NCBI RefSeq assembly: GCF_020622355.1
Contig: NZ_WHVL01000003.1
Span: 124,001-188,000, forward strand
From: Vreelandella malpeensis
GTDB lineage: Bacteria; Pseudomonadota; Gammaproteobacteria; Pseudomonadales; Halomonadaceae
Length of the DNA stretch: 64,000 nucleotides
Reading direction: 5' to 3'
Numbering within the stretch: position 1 is the stretch's first letter; each line of letters opens with the position of its first letter. A program made the translations under genes and the position numbers. The notes beneath the pieces were generated by a model. The model did no database searches. It had not been told where the DNA came from and worked only from the letters and a program-made list of their open reading frames with translations. This document shows, in pieces, positions 51,494 through 61,853 of the stretch.

Positions 51494-54390
51494 TTGAACA
51501 TTTCGACCCCCGTCGTCAGACCAACGGCGTCGATTTCAGCAAGGCCGATTTCAGCAAGGACTATGGCACCCCCGCGGCCCGCCCGGGCGCGGCCTCGGTC
51601 AGCGTCGAAATCGACGGCGTACGCTTGAGCGTGCCGGAAGGCACCTCGGTGCTGCGCGCCGCCGCCCTTGCCGATATCAGCATCCCGAAGCTCTGCGCCA
51701 CCGACAGCCTCGAGGCGTTCGGCTCCTGCCGGCTCTGCGCGGTCGAGATCGAAGGCCGCCGGGGCCTTCCGGCGTCGTGCACCACGCCGGTGGTGGAAGG
51801 CATGAAGGTGACCACCCAAAACGCGCGGCTGGCGAAGCTTCGCCGGGGCGTGATGGAGCTCTACATTTCTGACCACCCGCTGGATTGCCTGACCTGCCCG
51901 GCCAACGGCGACTGCGAGCTTCAGGACATGGCGGGCAGCGTCGGGCTTCGCGAGGTACGCTACGGCTTCGAGGGCGAAAACCACCTCGCCGAGCAGAAAG
52001 ACACCTCCAACCCCTATTTCACCTTCGATCCGAGCAAGTGCATCGTCTGCTCGCGCTGCGTACGCGCCTGCGAGGAGGTGCAGGGCACCTTTGCGCTGAC
52101 CATCGACGGGCGCGGCTTCGACTCGAAAGTGGCCGCCGGTCAGGACGAGGCGTTCATGGACTCGGACTGCGTCTCGTGTGGGGCCTGCGTACAGGCCTGC
52201 CCGACCGCCACACTCATGGACAACAGCGTGATCGACCACGGCGTGCCGGATCGAAGCGTGGTGACCACCTGCGCCTACTGCGGTGTAGGCTGCTCCTTCG
52301 AAGCCCAGATGAAGGGCGACAAGCTCGTGCGCATGGTGCCCTACAAGGGCGGCGACGCCAACCACGGCCACTCCTGCGTGAAGGGGCGCTTCGCCTTCGG
52401 CTACGCCTCGCACCCGGACCGCCTGACCACGCCGATGATTCGCGATTCCATCGACCAGCCCTGGCGCGAAGCGAGCTGGGAAGAGGCGATCGGCTTCGCC
52501 GCCCAGCGCTTGAAGGCGATCCAGGCGGAGCACGGCCGTGAAAGCATCGGCGGCATCACCTCCTCGCGCTGCACCAACGAGGAAACCTATCTGGTGCAGA
52601 AGCTGATCCGCGCGGCCTTCGGCAATAACAACACCGACACCTGCGCCCGGGTGTGTCACTCGCCCACCGGCTACGGCTTGAAGACCACGATGGGCGAATC
52701 CGCCGGCACCCAGACGTTTGATTCGGTGATGAAGGCCGACGCCATCATCGTCATCGGCGCCAATCCCACCGACGCCCACCCGGTGTTCGGCTCGATGATG
52801 CGCAAGCGCCTGCGCCAGGGGGCGAAGCTGATCGTCGCCGACCCACGCCGCATCGATCTTTTGAAAACGCCGCACCTGAATGAGGCCCAGCACCTGCCGC
52901 TGCGCCCGGGCACTAACGTCGCGCTGGTCAACGCCCTGGCTCACGTGGTGATCACCGAAGGCCTAGAGGATACCGGCTTCGTCGCCAGACGCTGCGACAC
53001 GGATGCCTACCAGCGCTGGCGCGCGTTCATCAGTGAGCCGCGCCACAGCCCCGAGGCGTCCGAGATGATTACCGGCGTACCGTCGGAGGCGGTACGTCGC
53101 GCCGCACGCACCTACGCCACCGCTCCCAACGGCGCGATCTACTACGGTCTCGGTGTCACCGAGCACAGCCAGGGCTCGACCATGGTGATGGGCATCGCCA
53201 ACCTCGCCATGGCCACCGGCAACATCGGCCGCGAAGGCGTGGGCGTGAACCCCTTGCGCGGTCAGAACAACGTGCAGGGCTCGTGTGACATGGGCTCCTT
53301 CCCCCACGAGCTTCCGGGCTACCAGCACGTGGCGGACCCCATCGCCCGCGGGCGCTTCGAAGCCAGGTGGGGTGTAGCGCTCGACGACGAGCCGGGACTG
53401 CGCATTCCCAACATGTTCGATGCCGCGATCGAAGGCACCTTCAAGGCGCTCTACGTGCAGGGCGAAGACATTGCCCAGTCCGACCCTAACACCCAGCACG
53501 TCGAGGCGGCGCTGCGCTCGCTGGACTGCCTGATCGTGCAGGATATTTTCCTCAACGAAACCGCCAAGTTCGCCCACGTGCTGCTGCCGGGCTCGAGCTT
53601 TCTGGAAAAGGACGGCACCTTCACCAACGCCGAGCGGCGCATCAACCGCGTGCGCAAGGTGACCCCGCCGGTGGCCGGCAAGCAGGACTGGGAAGTCACT
53701 CAGGATCTCGCCAACGCCTTGGGCTACCCGATGAACTACGCCCACCCGTCCGAGATCATGGACGAGATCGCAGCGCTTGCACCGAGCTTTGCAGGCGTCA
53801 GCTACGAAAAGCTCGAGCAATATGGCAGCCTCCAGTGGCCCTGCAACGATGCGAACCCTCGCGGCATGCCGACCATGCACGCGATCGACTTCCCGATTGG
53901 CCTTGGCCGCTTTGCGATCACCGAGTACGTGGCCACCGAAGAGCGCACCAACCGCCGCTTCCCGCTGCTGCTTACCACCGGGCGGATCTTGAGCCAGTAC
54001 AACGTCGGCGCCCAGACGAGGCGCACCCACAACCAGCACTGGCATGACGAGGACGTGCTGGAGCTGCACCCGTCTGATGCTGAGGTGCGTGGCGTGAGTG
54101 ACGGTGACTGGCTCGGCATCACCAGCCGCTCGGGTCAGACGGTATTGCGTGCTAGGCTTAGCGAACGCATGCAGCCCGGCGTGGTCTACACCACCTTCCA
54201 CCACCCGGGCAGCGGTGCCAACGTGATCACGACCGACAACTCGGACTGGGCCACCAACTGCCCGGAATACAAGGTGACCGCCGTGCAGGTAGAAAAAGTC
54301 AGCCAGCCTTCGGCTTGGCAGCAGCGCTTCAGCGCCTTCGACCAGACCCAGAAGAACCACCTCGAAAGCGCCCGACAGGAGACGCCGTGA
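51490..54390 (+). CDS. fdsA: Formate dehydrogenase alpha (catalytic) subunit FdsA
   Basis: A 966-residue molybdopterin enzyme oxidising formate to CO2. The N-terminus carries a 2Fe-2S domain (about 35-115), a His/Cys site DHPLDCLTCPANGDC, and two 4Fe-4S motifs CIVCSRCVRACEE and CVSCGACVQACP. The catalytic part begins CAYCGVGCSFEAQM and holds the molybdenum ligand cysteine in CARVCHSPTGYG. No selenocysteine codon is used. The C-terminal dinucleotide-binding domain has TTGRILSQYNVG. ATG 51490 overlaps the fdsB stop. The frame is open further upstream inside fdsB but that is not used. The stop overlaps the fdhD GTG start. Confidence 0.96.
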   Translation: MIEHFDPRRQTNGVDFSKADFSKDYGTPAARPGAASVSVEIDGVRLSVPEGTSVLRAAALADISIPKLCATDSLEAFGSCRLCAVEIEGRRGLPASCTTPVVEGMKVTTQNARLAKLRRGVMELYISDHPLDCLTCPANGDCELQDMAGSVGLREVRYGFEGENHLAEQKDTSNPYFTFDPSKCIVCSRCVRACEEVQGTFALTIDGRGFDSKVAAGQDEAFMDSDCVSCGACVQACPTATLMDNSVIDHGVPDRSVVTTCAYCGVGCSFEAQMKGDKLVRMVPYKGGDANHGHSCVKGRFAFGYASHPDRLTTPMIRDSIDQPWREASWEEAIGFAAQRLKAIQAEHGRESIGGITSSRCTNEETYLVQKLIRAAFGNNNTDTCARVCHSPTGYGLKTTMGESAGTQTFDSVMKADAIIVIGANPTDAHPVFGSMMRKRLRQGAKLIVADPRRIDLLKTPHLNEAQHLPLRPGTNVALVNALAHVVITEGLEDTGFVARRCDTDAYQRWRAFISEPRHSPEASEMITGVPSEAVRRAARTYATAPNGAIYYGLGVTEHSQGSTMVMGIANLAMATGNIGREGVGVNPLRGQNNVQGSCDMGSFPHELPGYQHVADPIARGRFEARWGVALDDEPGLRIPNMFDAAIEGTFKALYVQGEDIAQSDPNTQHVEAALRSLDCLIVQDIFLNETAKFAHVLLPGSSFLEKDGTFTNAERRINRVRKVTPPVAGKQDWEVTQDLANALGYPMNYAHPSEIMDEIAALAPSFAGVSYEKLEQYGSLQWPCNDANPRGMPTMHAIDFPIGLGRFAITEYVATEERTNRRFPLLLTTGRILSQYNVGAQTRRTHNQHWHDEDVLELHPSDAEVRGVSDGDWLGITSRSGQTVLRARLSERMQPGVVYTTFHHPGSGANVITTDNSDWATNCPEYKVTAVQVEKVSQPSAWQQRFSAFDQTQKNHLESARQETP

Positions 54391-55241
54391 GCGCGTACGA
54401 AAGCGAGGAAATCGCCCTGGCGCACCTGCTGGTCGAGGTGCGCCGCCAAGCGGGTGAGTGGCAGGGCAATGTCGGTGAGGACGCCCTGGCCGAGGAAGTG
54501 CCGGTGGCGCTGATCTACAACGGCATCTCCCATGCGGTGATGATGGCAAGCCCCAGCGAACTTCTCGATCTGGCGCTGGGGTTCAGCCTGACCGAAGGAA
54601 TCATCGCCCACGTTCACGAGTGCTACGACTGGGAAGTGCGCGAGGAGCCAAACGGCCTGGCGGTTCATCTGACCATCGCCACCCAGCGACTCGCCGCTCT
54701 CAAGGAGCGCCGGCGCAGCACCACCGGGCGCACCGGCTGCGGACTGTGCGGTACCGAGGCGCTCGACCAGGCGATCCGTCCGATTCCCCAGGTTCAGGCG
54801 CCGACGGTCGATGATACCGCCATCGCCCGCGCGCTCGAGGCGTTCGCCGCGCACCAGCCGCTCAAGGCTGCCACCGGCGCGGTGCATGGGGCGGCCTGGT
54901 GCAGCCTGGAAGGCGAGATTCTCTGCGTGCGCGAGGACGTGGGACGCCACAATGCGCTGGACAAGCTGATCGGCGCGCTGGCCTGCAGCGAGACAGCGCT
55001 CGAGCGCGGCTTCGTGCTGGTCTCGAGCCGCGCCAGCTACGAAATGGTGCACAAGTGCGCCAGCGCCAGCATCGGCGCGCTCGTCGCCGTCTCGGCGGCC
55101 ACGGCCCTGGCGGTGTCCCAGGCTCGCTCAGCGAACCTGCTGCTCGTCGGGTTCGCCCGCCCCAACCGGCACGTGATCTACCACCGGCCCGCACTTCACC
55201 AAGGAGAAGCGTCATGTCCGCCCACCCAGACGACAACCTGA
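54387..55241 (+). CDS. fdhD: Sulfur carrier FdhD for formate dehydrogenase
   Basis: A 284-residue FdhD (FdsC-type) protein that transfers sulfur from a cysteine desulfurase to the molybdenum cofactor of FdsA. The persulfide-carrying CxxC is in GRTGCGLCGTEAL. Further motifs are VPVALIYNGISHAVMMASP, TGAVHGAAWCSLEG and REDVGRHNALDKLIGALA. The start is a GTG overlapping the fdsA TGA (GTGA). An earlier ATG in frame lies inside fdsA. It overlaps fdsD by 28 bases. Position within fds is the usual fdsGBACD order. Confidence 0.93.
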   Translation: MSAYESEEIALAHLLVEVRRQAGEWQGNVGEDALAEEVPVALIYNGISHAVMMASPSELLDLALGFSLTEGIIAHVHECYDWEVREEPNGLAVHLTIATQRLAALKERRRSTTGRTGCGLCGTEALDQAIRPIPQVQAPTVDDTAIARALEAFAAHQPLKAATGAVHGAAWCSLEGEILCVREDVGRHNALDKLIGALACSETALERGFVLVSSRASYEMVHKCASASIGALVAVSAATALAVSQARSANLLLVGFARPNRHVIYHRPALHQGEASCPPTQTTT

Positions 55242-55459
55242 TCAGCATGCTCAACCAGATCGCCCTCAACCTGGGCGGTGGCCGCGACGAGGAGAGCGCC
55301 GCGACGGCTACCTGCCGCCATGTCGAGACGTTCTGGGCCCGGCCGATGAAGCAGCGCCTAATGGCAAGCCTCGCCCGGCCGGAAACGGGCCTTTCGGCCA
55401 CGGCCCATCGCGCCGCCACGCTGCTGGCAAAGCGCCAGGAAGAGCGTCGCACCGGCTGA
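55214..55459 (+). CDS. fdsD: Formate dehydrogenase delta subunit FdsD
   Basis: An 81-residue protein of the FdsD family. It opens LISMLNQIALNLGGG, with the conserved HVETFWARPMKQRLMASL core and an Ala-rich tail LSATAHRAATLLAKRQ. FdsD is the small subunit needed for full activity or assembly of FdsGBAD. ATG 55214 follows AAGGAGAAGC and lies inside the end of fdhD. It is the last gene of the operon. Confidence 0.9.
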   Translation: MSAHPDDNLISMLNQIALNLGGGRDEESAATATCRHVETFWARPMKQRLMASLARPETGLSATAHRAATLLAKRQEERRTG

Positions 55460-55702
55460 ATATCGCCCTTTCGTGCGGGCAGATACGCTCAAGATCGCGG
55501 TCACTTGACGGCAATAAGCTTCAAAATCGCAGAATAAATAGTTATTTATAACCCAGATTAAGGTCATTGAGGAGCAGAGGGTCCACTGTACAGAGGTGGC
55601 GGTCAGGGACGACCCGCTCGTACAGGGACGTACCCCACCGTTTTGGCTGCTCTGCCCATTCAACCGCCTGGACAGAGCGGCCGTTTTATTACCTGCCGGC
55701 GC
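55460..55702. repeat. Gap with CGTACAGGGACGTA-containing element
   Basis: A 243-base stretch between convergent fdsD and ureG has no gene. At 55619-55632 it contains CGTACAGGGACGTA, which recurs exactly at 57660-57673 inside the palindromic element of the urease operon. A short inverted arrangement (gctgctctgcc/ggacagagcggc) lies after it. No clear terminator T-run. Confidence 0.5.
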
Positions 55703-56335
55703 TTACTGCGCTGCACGCGTCTCGCGACGCTCCTCCAGCATTCCCTTGTCCAGAATGAAGCGGATGATCTCCTCGAGCCCCACGCCATCGTAGAGATTGG
55801 TGAACACGAAGGGTCGCTCGCCGCGCATCTTTTTCGAGTCCCGCTCCATGACCTCCAGTGAGGCGTGTACCTGCTCGGCGATGTCGATCTTGTTGATGAT
55901 CAGCAGATCGGACTTGGTGATGCCCGGCCCGCCCTTGCGGGGAATCTTGTCGCCGGCGGAAACGTCGATCACGTAGAGGGTGAGATCGGAAAGCTCCGGG
56001 CTGAAGGTGGCGGAGAGGTTATCGCCGCCGGACTCGACCAGCACGAGTTCGAGGCCCGGGTGGCGCCCCTGCAGCTCGTCGATCGCCGCCAGGTTCATCG
56101 AGGCGTCCTCGCGAATGGCAGTGTGCGGGCAGCCACCGGTCTCCACACCCAGAATCCGATCCGAGGCCAGCGCGTCGTGCTTGAGCAGAAAATCCGCATC
56201 CTCGCGGGTGTAGATGTCGTTGGTCACCACGGCGATATCGTAATGGTCACGCAGTGCCAGGCAGAGCTGCTTCAACAGCGCCGTCTTGCCGGAACCGACC
56301 GGGCCACCGACCCCTACGCGTAAACAGTGTGTCAT
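55703..56335 (-). CDS. ureG: Urease accessory GTPase UreG
   Basis: A 210-residue SIMIBI-class GTPase that drives nickel delivery to urease with UreE, UreF and UreD. The P-loop [14 protein letters not shown], the nickel-binding CPH in [13 protein letters not shown], the [13 protein letters not shown] motif and the base-recognition NKID are present. ATG 56335 (MTHCLR) follows AGGAGA and is preferred over an upstream ATG at 56362. It is the last gene of the urease operon, 23 bases after ureF. Confidence 0.95.
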   Translation of the reverse strand: MTHCLRVGVGGPVGSGKTALLKQLCLALRDHYDIAVVTNDIYTREDADFLLKHDALASDRILGVETGGCPHTAIREDASMNLAAIDELQGRHPGLELVLVESGGDNLSATFSPELSDLTLYVIDVSAGDKIPRKGGPGITKSDLLIINKIDIAEQVHASLEVMERDSKKMRGERPFVFTNLYDGVGLEEIIRFILDKGMLEERRETRAAQ

Positions 56336-56358
56336 GTTGTTCTCCTGTATCGATCGAA

Positions 56359-57042
56359 TCAACTTCTGAACAGTCGGGAATATTGGGTTTCGTGCAGCGC
56401 GCTTGCCAGCGCAACGCCAGGCAGCGCCGGGCCGAGCTCACCGTCATCAAGCGAGAACGCCTCGTCCACCGCGCTGGAGAGCGTTGGGCGTAACCGCTCG
56501 ATGAGGCGCTGGGCGCTGGTGTGACCCAGCGGTAGCGCCTTGCAGGCCACCGCCAACTGGTTTTCGAGCCACGCCCAGCCAAAGCCGAGCATCGCCTGGC
56601 GCGGGCTCACGCCGCGTGTAAAGGCGGTGTAAGCGAAAAGCGTTACGTAACCAGCGGGGCGCGGTAGCCAATGCTCTTGGGGCAACAGCGCAAGGCTTGC
56701 CAGAAGACGCTCGAGGGCGGCCCCGAGCCTTGCGTCCTCGGCGGCGAGCTCGGCGGTTTCGCGGCTGGCGGCAAGCCAGCCGTCCCACTCGGCCACGCTT
56801 TCGCCGTCGAACTTTTCGAAAGCCTCATAAAGGCGCGCGATCACCGGCAGCTCACAGCGGGTCAGGCCGTCGTCGAGCACGCCTGCAAGCCACTCGGCCA
56901 GACTCTTCTCATCACTCACCCAGCCAAGCTCGAAGGCGCTCTCGAGCCCCTGGGAGAAGGCAAAGGCGCCGATCGGCAGCGCCGGACTGACCAGTTGCAA
57001 AAGCCCGAGCAGCGACAGATCGTCTTGAACCTCAGTGGCCAT
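56359..57042 (-). CDS. ureF: Urease accessory protein UreF
   Basis: A 227-residue helical protein. It has [21 protein letters not shown] at the N-terminus, as in all UreF, then [21 protein letters not shown] and the C-terminal [11 protein letters not shown] that contacts UreG/UreD. UreF acts in the nickel-insertion complex as regulator of UreG. The frame extends to 57180, but those 46 residues are merely the ureE His-tail DNA in another frame. ATG 57042 overlaps ureE by 11 bases. Confidence 0.94.
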   Translation of the reverse strand: MATEVQDDLSLLGLLQLVSPALPIGAFAFSQGLESAFELGWVSDEKSLAEWLAGVLDDGLTRCELPVIARLYEAFEKFDGESVAEWDGWLAASRETAELAAEDARLGAALERLLASLALLPQEHWLPRPAGYVTLFAYTAFTRGVSPRQAMLGFGWAWLENQLAVACKALPLGHTSAQRLIERLRPTLSSAVDEAFSLDDGELGPALPGVALASALHETQYSRLFRS

Positions 57043-57577
57043 GGGTATGGTCGTGGTCATGATCGTGGTGATGCTCGTGAGCCGCCTCTGGCGCTTCCCG
57101 GTCGTGGTAGACGTGGTCGTGGGCATGGGCGTGGCCGAGCTGCTGGTAGGCGCCGGGCTCCGGGTCGAAGGTGTCGTCATGACGTTCGAGGCGTGCGCCC
57201 AGAAGCCCCGCGAGCTCTTCGAGCACGTGATCCGGCGGGAAGCGCACCCAGCCGCCCTTCTCGTCCTCGCCCAGCGCCAGCTGCACGTGGCGGTTGCCCA
57301 AGTGGTAGGCGAGCCGCGCCAGCGGCAGGCCCGGGGTCACACGGGCGGTGACCACCGGCTCGATGGCGGCGCACACCCGTATTACCGTGCCATCCTCGGC
57401 CTTTAAGCCATCACCGTCGCGCAGCACTGGGCCACGGTCGAGAAACAGCCCCAAGGCTTTTCCGGAATCGCTTTCAGCTTTCAGACGCCCGCGAATACGC
57501 AGCTCGAAGGGCAGCGTCAGAGTATCGTTGGCGGCGCTTTCGTCGATGGGGCCGAGGCGTTCTATCAGTTTCAACAT
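57032..57577 (-). CDS. ureE: Urease nickel chaperone UreE
   Basis: A 181-residue UreE with N-terminal peptide-binding domain (to about 75), nickel-binding domain (about 80-150, with AYHLGNRHVQLALGED) and a C-terminal tail very rich in His and Asp, with more than ten His in the last 30 residues. UreE dimers hand nickel to UreG. It lies after ureC in the operon, but 151 bases away because of a palindromic element, and overlaps ureF by 11 bases. Confidence 0.94.
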   Translation of the reverse strand: MLKLIERLGPIDESAANDTLTLPFELRIRGRLKAESDSGKALGLFLDRGPVLRDGDGLKAEDGTVIRVCAAIEPVVTARVTPGLPLARLAYHLGNRHVQLALGEDEKGGWVRFPPDHVLEELAGLLGARLERHDDTFDPEPGAYQQLGHAHAHDHVYHDREAPEAAHEHHHDHDHDHTHGH

Positions 57578-57608
57578 GTTCTCTTCCTTATGCGATCCGT
57601 GAAGGCTG

Positions 57609-57712
57609 TGCCGGGGGTAGGTCGTAGAGAGGGTCTTTTGCCATGGATGGCAAAAGTAGCGTACAGGGACGTATTCACAGCGCCCTCTCGTAGGCCTACC
57701 CCCGGCGCCCCC
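57609..57712. repeat. Long palindromic intergenic element in the urease operon
   Basis: CCGGGGGTAGG (57611-57621) pairs with CCTACCCCCGG (57695-57705) and GAGAGGG (57627-57633) pairs with CCCTCTC (57683-57689). Inside, CTTTTGCCAT (57635-57644) and ATGGCAAAAG (57647-57656) form a second hairpin. The remainder carries CGTACAGGGACGTA, shared with 55619. The layout is that of a mobile or REP-like intergenic repeat lying between ureC and ureE. Confidence 0.8.
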
Positions 57713-57728
57713 CTGCAGCGAGAACCCG

Positions 57729-59437
<1,709 letters not shown>

Positions 59438-59441
<4 letters not shown>

Positions 59442-59767
59442 TGCGCGTCTCCCCTGGTGTCGTCAAGCGGCCCCATCACGTCGCCGCGAAAACCGTAGAT
59501 TTCGCGCTTGCCGACGAACGGGATCAGCGTGACCTCGCGGGTCTGGCCCGGCTCGAAGCGAATCGCCGTGCCGGCCGCCACGTCGAGGCGAAAGCCGCGG
59601 GTCCTGTCGCGGTCGAACACCAGCGCCGGGTTGGCCTCGGCGAAGTGGTAGTGGGAGCCAAGCTGGATGGGCCGGTCACCGGTGTTGGCGACCTCGACGG
59701 TGATCCGCTCGCGACCGGCGCAGAGCTCGATCTCGCCGTCTTTCAACTGGTACTCGCCGGGAATCAT
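59438..59767 (-). CDS. ureB: Urease beta subunit UreB
   Basis: A 109-residue structural subunit. It starts [20 protein letters not shown], has [21 protein letters not shown] and [19 protein letters not shown], all diagnostic for UreB. It packs with UreA and UreC in the (UreABC)3 complex. It overlaps ureC by four bases and lies 19 bases after ureA. Confidence 0.96.
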
Positions 59768-59786
59768 GGCGCTCTCCTGTCAATGG

Positions 59787-60089
59787 CTAGTTGATGGGCG
59801 TATGAACGGTCACGAGCTTCGTGCCATCGGGAAAGGTCGCCTCGACCTGCACCTCGTCGACCATCTCGGCCACGCCCTCCATCACGTCGTCACGGCCGAG
59901 AATCTCGCGACCGAAGCTCATGAGCTCGGCCACGCTCTTGCCGTCGCGGGCGCCCTCCATGATCTCGAAGCTGATCAGCGCCACCGCTTCCGGATAGTTG
60001 AGCTTCAGCCCGCGCGCCTTTCGGCGCTCGGCGAGCTGCGCGGCGGAGAACAGCAATAGCTTGTCCTTGTCTCTCGGGGTCAGTTCCAT
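59787..60089 (-). CDS. ureA: Urease gamma subunit UreA
   Basis: A 100-residue subunit with [37 protein letters not shown] and the C-terminal [14 protein letters not shown], all typical of UreA. Length is standard. It follows ureD by 30 bases and precedes ureB. Confidence 0.97.
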   Translation of the reverse strand: MELTPRDKDKLLLFSAAQLAERRKARGLKLNYPEAVALISFEIMEGARDGKSVAELMSFGREILGRDDVMEGVAEMVDEVQVEATFPDGTKLVTVHTPIN

Positions 60090-60119
60090 GGGGTCGTCCT
60101 CTTGAAAGTCGATGATGGG

Positions 60120-61004
60120 TCAGGTGAGCCAGATGCGCGGCGTGTGCGCCTCGCGGCCGATCAGGCGCGGACGCAGAAGCCGCCAGGCCTGCTCGCACAG
60201 CGCCCAGGCATCTCTTCGCGAGCCGCCCAGATAGCGCAGCAGCAGCACGCCGTGGCGCGCAGTGACCGCCCAGTGCGGGCAGGCGATAAGCGTCTCGCGC
60301 AGCGCCTCGATGGCGGCGTCGACCTCTTCGAGCCCGACCGCCCAGAGCGTGGCCTGCACCGTGGCCCCGCCCTGGCCCCAACGGCCGGCAAAGCGCGGGT
60401 GCAGCGGGTCGAGCGGCTGGCGCTCGAGCCACAGGGGCTTGTCATCCAGGGTCAGGCGAAAGTGCTGTTCGATGCGCCCCGTGACGAACGGAAGCCGACT
60501 GGCCGGGCGGCCCAGCGCCATCATCTCCCAGCCAAGGCACTTTGCGCTGCCGTGAAGCGCGATATGGGTGCGCTGCTCGCCTTTCGAGCCATCGAAGGCG
60601 ATGGTCTCCTGGGGCAGCCACTCGAGTACTGCGCCGTCCTCCACGGTGAGCGCGGTGCGCTGGCTCCAGGCCACGTCCTGGCTATCCGCCTTGTAGAGCT
60701 TGTTGGCGGCGGGCGTGGTCAGGAGCGCGTGGGCGCCCTTCTCCACGTGGGCGGAGATCTCCAGCGCATCGCCGCTGACCAGGCCCCCGGGCGGGTGCAG
60801 CAGGTAGGTATGGCAGGCATCAAAGCGGCCCTCCGGGTAGAACGGGCGCTGCACGCGAAGCGGGCCCTGGTGGCGGGCCTGCACCATGCGCGTGGTCTGG
60901 TCGCGCCGAGCGAAGCGCAGCGACAGCCGCGCCGCCCAGCGGCGCTGACTATCAAAGCGGTGGCCGGAATCCGTAGGCGAGGCGTCGCAGTGACGTGTCA
61001 TCAT
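60120..61004 (-). CDS. ureD: Urease accessory protein UreD
   Basis: A 294-residue (from ATG 61004) UreD/UreH, the scaffold that binds apo-urease and channels nickel from UreG. Conserved stretches include QARHQGPLRVQRPFYPEG, LLHPPGGLVSGDALEI, LLTTPAANKLYKA and LEWLPQETIAFDG. The start is uncertain. The frame opens at ATG 61073, but conserved sequence begins around residue 45 of that form, and neither start has a clear ribosome-binding site. It is first in ureDABC-EFG. The upstream 320 bases are AT-rich and should carry the operon promoter. Confidence 0.9.
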   Translation of the reverse strand: MMTRHCDASPTDSGHRFDSQRRWAARLSLRFARRDQTTRMVQARHQGPLRVQRPFYPEGRFDACHTYLLHPPGGLVSGDALEISAHVEKGAHALLTTPAANKLYKADSQDVAWSQRTALTVEDGAVLEWLPQETIAFDGSKGEQRTHIALHGSAKCLGWEMMALGRPASRLPFVTGRIEQHFRLTLDDKPLWLERQPLDPLHPRFAGRWGQGGATVQATLWAVGLEEVDAAIEALRETLIACPHWAVTARHGVLLLRYLGGSRRDAWALCEQAWRLLRPRLIGREAHTPRIWLT

Positions 61005-61327
61005 GAAAGAGTCGTTTTGCTTGAAGTATTCATGAGCAGGAAAATGCAATTTATGCGCCAAAATGGTGAACATCAGAGAAGCCGTGCTGTGCTTCCCCTA
61101 TCTCATATAAGCAAGCCGCACCAGTTGCACCAAAATAATTCACTTGTCACTCAAAGGCACCAACGTGGCGCATTCACTCGCCTGGCTTTATAGGACAAAA
61201 CACCACACCTGGAAACGCATGTGCAGCAGGCTTTTACGCTACCATGGCGCCTCCAGTCAGCGGGTTTCTGATCGATCCGAATCCGCTACCCATGATGGGT
61301 CCCGCGACGGCCAACGTTTGATAATGA
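61005..61327. promoter_or_regulatory. Intergenic region between ureD and the copper-related genes
   Basis: About 320 bases, AT-rich near ureD and GC-richer to the right. It should contain divergent promoters for the urease and DUF2946/receptor genes. I see no RNA gene, clear operator or credible ORF. Confidence 0.3.
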
Positions 61328-61777
61328 GTGCTCCTCGTGTCACTTCAGCGCTTTACGCATAGCCATTGTTATCGCCTGGCGCTTCTTGCCGCGCTGACGG
61401 CGATGCTGTTGCTGCTGATTGGCCCGCTGATTTCGCAATCCCAGGCGGGACATCACGATCATCACGCCGGTCACCCTCATGCAGCTCATTCGCATGATGC
61501 TCACTCAGCCCACCCTCACGCTCATCAATCAGCGCACTCTCATTCGAGCCACGCCTCCCCCCAGACGCTAGAGCCGATCTTCACCTGGTTTCACGAGTGC
61601 GGTTACTGCTCGCTCTGGCAGCAGTTTCCCACCGCCCACGCGGTGGTGCCCGGCATCGCCCGGCAGGCGTTCATCGCGCATGCACCACCGAGTCGGCATT
61701 CGCCGCAGGCGCTTCCTCCCTGCGATCACTACCCTAACGCACGACCCCGCGCCCCTCCTCCCTTTCCAGATGTGTAA
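61328..61777 (+). CDS. DUF2946-type His-rich exported protein
   Basis: A 149-residue protein with an N-terminal hydrophobic segment (LALLAALTAMLLLLIGPLIS), then a stretch of about 35 residues rich in His, Ala and Ser (GHHDHHAGHPHAAHSHDAHS) and a CGYCSLW motif. It resembles DUF2946 proteins encoded before copper TonB-dependent receptors. The His-rich part and two cysteines suggest metal binding in the periplasm. A GTG at 61328 opens the frame and other GTG codons follow closely, so the start is approximate. It lies 76 bases before the receptor gene and probably shares its control. Confidence 0.7.
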   Translation: MLLVSLQRFTHSHCYRLALLAALTAMLLLLIGPLISQSQAGHHDHHAGHPHAAHSHDAHSAHPHAHQSAHSHSSHASPQTLEPIFTWFHECGYCSLWQQFPTAHAVVPGIARQAFIAHAPPSRHSPQALPPCDHYPNARPRAPPPFPDV

Positions 61778-61853
61778 GAAATTCCCCCACCGCTGACTGA
61801 CGGGTCTCGTCCCGCTCGGCCAAGTGGTGTGTACATAAAAGAAAGGGATCATT

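Noticed and set aside
52656-52670. Possible selenocysteine site in formate dehydrogenase
   Set aside because: The molybdenum-ligand position is an ordinary cysteine codon within CARVCHSPT. No in-frame TGA is present.
57043-57180. N-terminal extension of UreF to 57180
   Set aside because: The extra 46 residues are Thr/Ser-rich translation of the ureE His-codon tail in another frame and have no UreF similarity.
61144-61362. Plus-strand open frame of about 70 codons between ureD and the DUF2946 gene
   Set aside because: No ribosome-binding site, no motif, and it overlaps the next gene in another frame.
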